Shown in pieces: positions 63,560-64,000 of a stretch of 64,000 nt of DNA. Within the stretch, counting starts at the first letter, position 1; the number at the start of each line of letters is the position of its first letter. The position numbers and the translations under genes are program-made. Under the pieces are notes generated by a model. The model was not told the DNA's origin and did not search any database. It saw only the letters and a program-made list of their open reading frames with translations. Source of the stretch: Incurvaria masculella (taxonomy: Eukaryota > Arthropoda > Insecta > Lepidoptera > Incurvariidae); contig OX335652.1 of NCBI GenBank assembly GCA_946894095.1, positions 20,359,001 to 20,423,000 on the forward strand, given 5' to 3'.

Positions 63560-64000
63560 TTTGACTCTTTGTTTAGAGGTCACTGTGTGTCGGTATGCTC
63601 GTGAACGTAGTTCATGACGGAAATAATAGTATTAAAACTAAATCGTACAAAGTTTTCACAACTTTTTCATGTTGCCACTGGAGTAGTGCCTCGCTTTAAG
63701 GTCTTTGCTTGCGGCGACGCTAGGTTCGGGTCTCCTTTTTCCCTAAAATATGGTTGACAGAGGCGATGGCTGAGCCCGCCGTGATGCTCGTGAACGAGTG
63801 CTGTGTGTGGGGACTGGCTTGCTCCAATTGGCAACATGTTAGATGGCGGGCATAGTCTTTACAAATAAACTGATATTTGTCATGAACTGTTGCATATGAT
63901 ATTAATTGTTTATACTTTATACTTTTGTAAACTTAGACTAAATGGACGTTGAAAAAAAATCCAGCGGAGTTTCTTGCCAGTTCTTCTTCTTGATTGTTGA
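63560..64000 (+). mobile_element. Right arm of the large palindrome with retroelement P, copy 5
   Basis: 63560-63700 mirrors 62337-62460. 63700-64000 is copy 5 of P (GCTTGCGGCGACGCTAGGTT, AATATGGTTGACAGAGGCGA, CTTGCTCCAATTGGCAACAT, CAGCGGAGTTTCTTGCCAGT). The window ends before its tail. Confidence 0.75.

Overview
This looks like repeat-dense insect nuclear DNA, most probably from a moth or butterfly. The reasons are several repeat types I know as characteristic of lepidopteran genomes: Helitrons ending in CTAG, repeats built around GTGCGAGTCGGACTCGCAC, stretches of AACCGACTTC with poly-A and GGAGGAGG, and TTAGG-type telomere repeats. I found no convincing host protein-coding gene. The only clear coding sequences are broken transposon genes. 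The species is inferred, not proven.

Layout. 0-9 kb: a complete short Helitron, a SINE split by a LINE tail, GTGCGAG repeats, a TTAA-flanked element and several inverted-repeat MITEs. 9-19 kb: more MITEs, SINE copies and GC-rich single-copy patches. 19.2-21.1 kb: a tandem array of about 15 tRNA-like units of ~79 bp, split by two later insertions. 21.1-23.5 kb: a 338-bp insert carrying a bacterial-type tRNA-like sequence, then three SINEs in alternating orientation. 23.5-24.8 kb: a mariner element with one nonsense mutation. 27.0-28.0 kb: a nested foldback holding an RTE-type LINE fragment and a near-perfect hairpin repeated at 41.7 kb. 28.8-30.5 kb: a decayed CR1-like LINE inserted into a SINE. 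32-38 kb: TTAA elements, two 5S-headed SINEs and long single-copy stretches. 40-52 kb: GTGCGAG repeats, LINE tails and a telomere-type repeat block. 52.2-55.9 kb: a ~3.6-kb composite insertion containing 178-bp inverted arms with no mismatch that I can see. 56-64 kb: another TTAA element sitting in a LINE fragment, paired SINEs, and half of a large palindrome cut by the window end.

Two points stand out. First, one SINE body occurs with two different RNA polymerase III heads. One is tRNA-like; the other has tRNA-like A and B boxes around a 5S-rRNA-like segment. The tRNA-like head is also amplified as the 19-21 kb array. Second, many elements are nested, so the order of insertion can be read: LINE into SINE, GTGCGAG repeat into LINE, array and itself, TTAA elements into LINE and next to each other. 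Boundaries were set by eye and are good to a few bases only where a target duplication or terminal repeat is stated.
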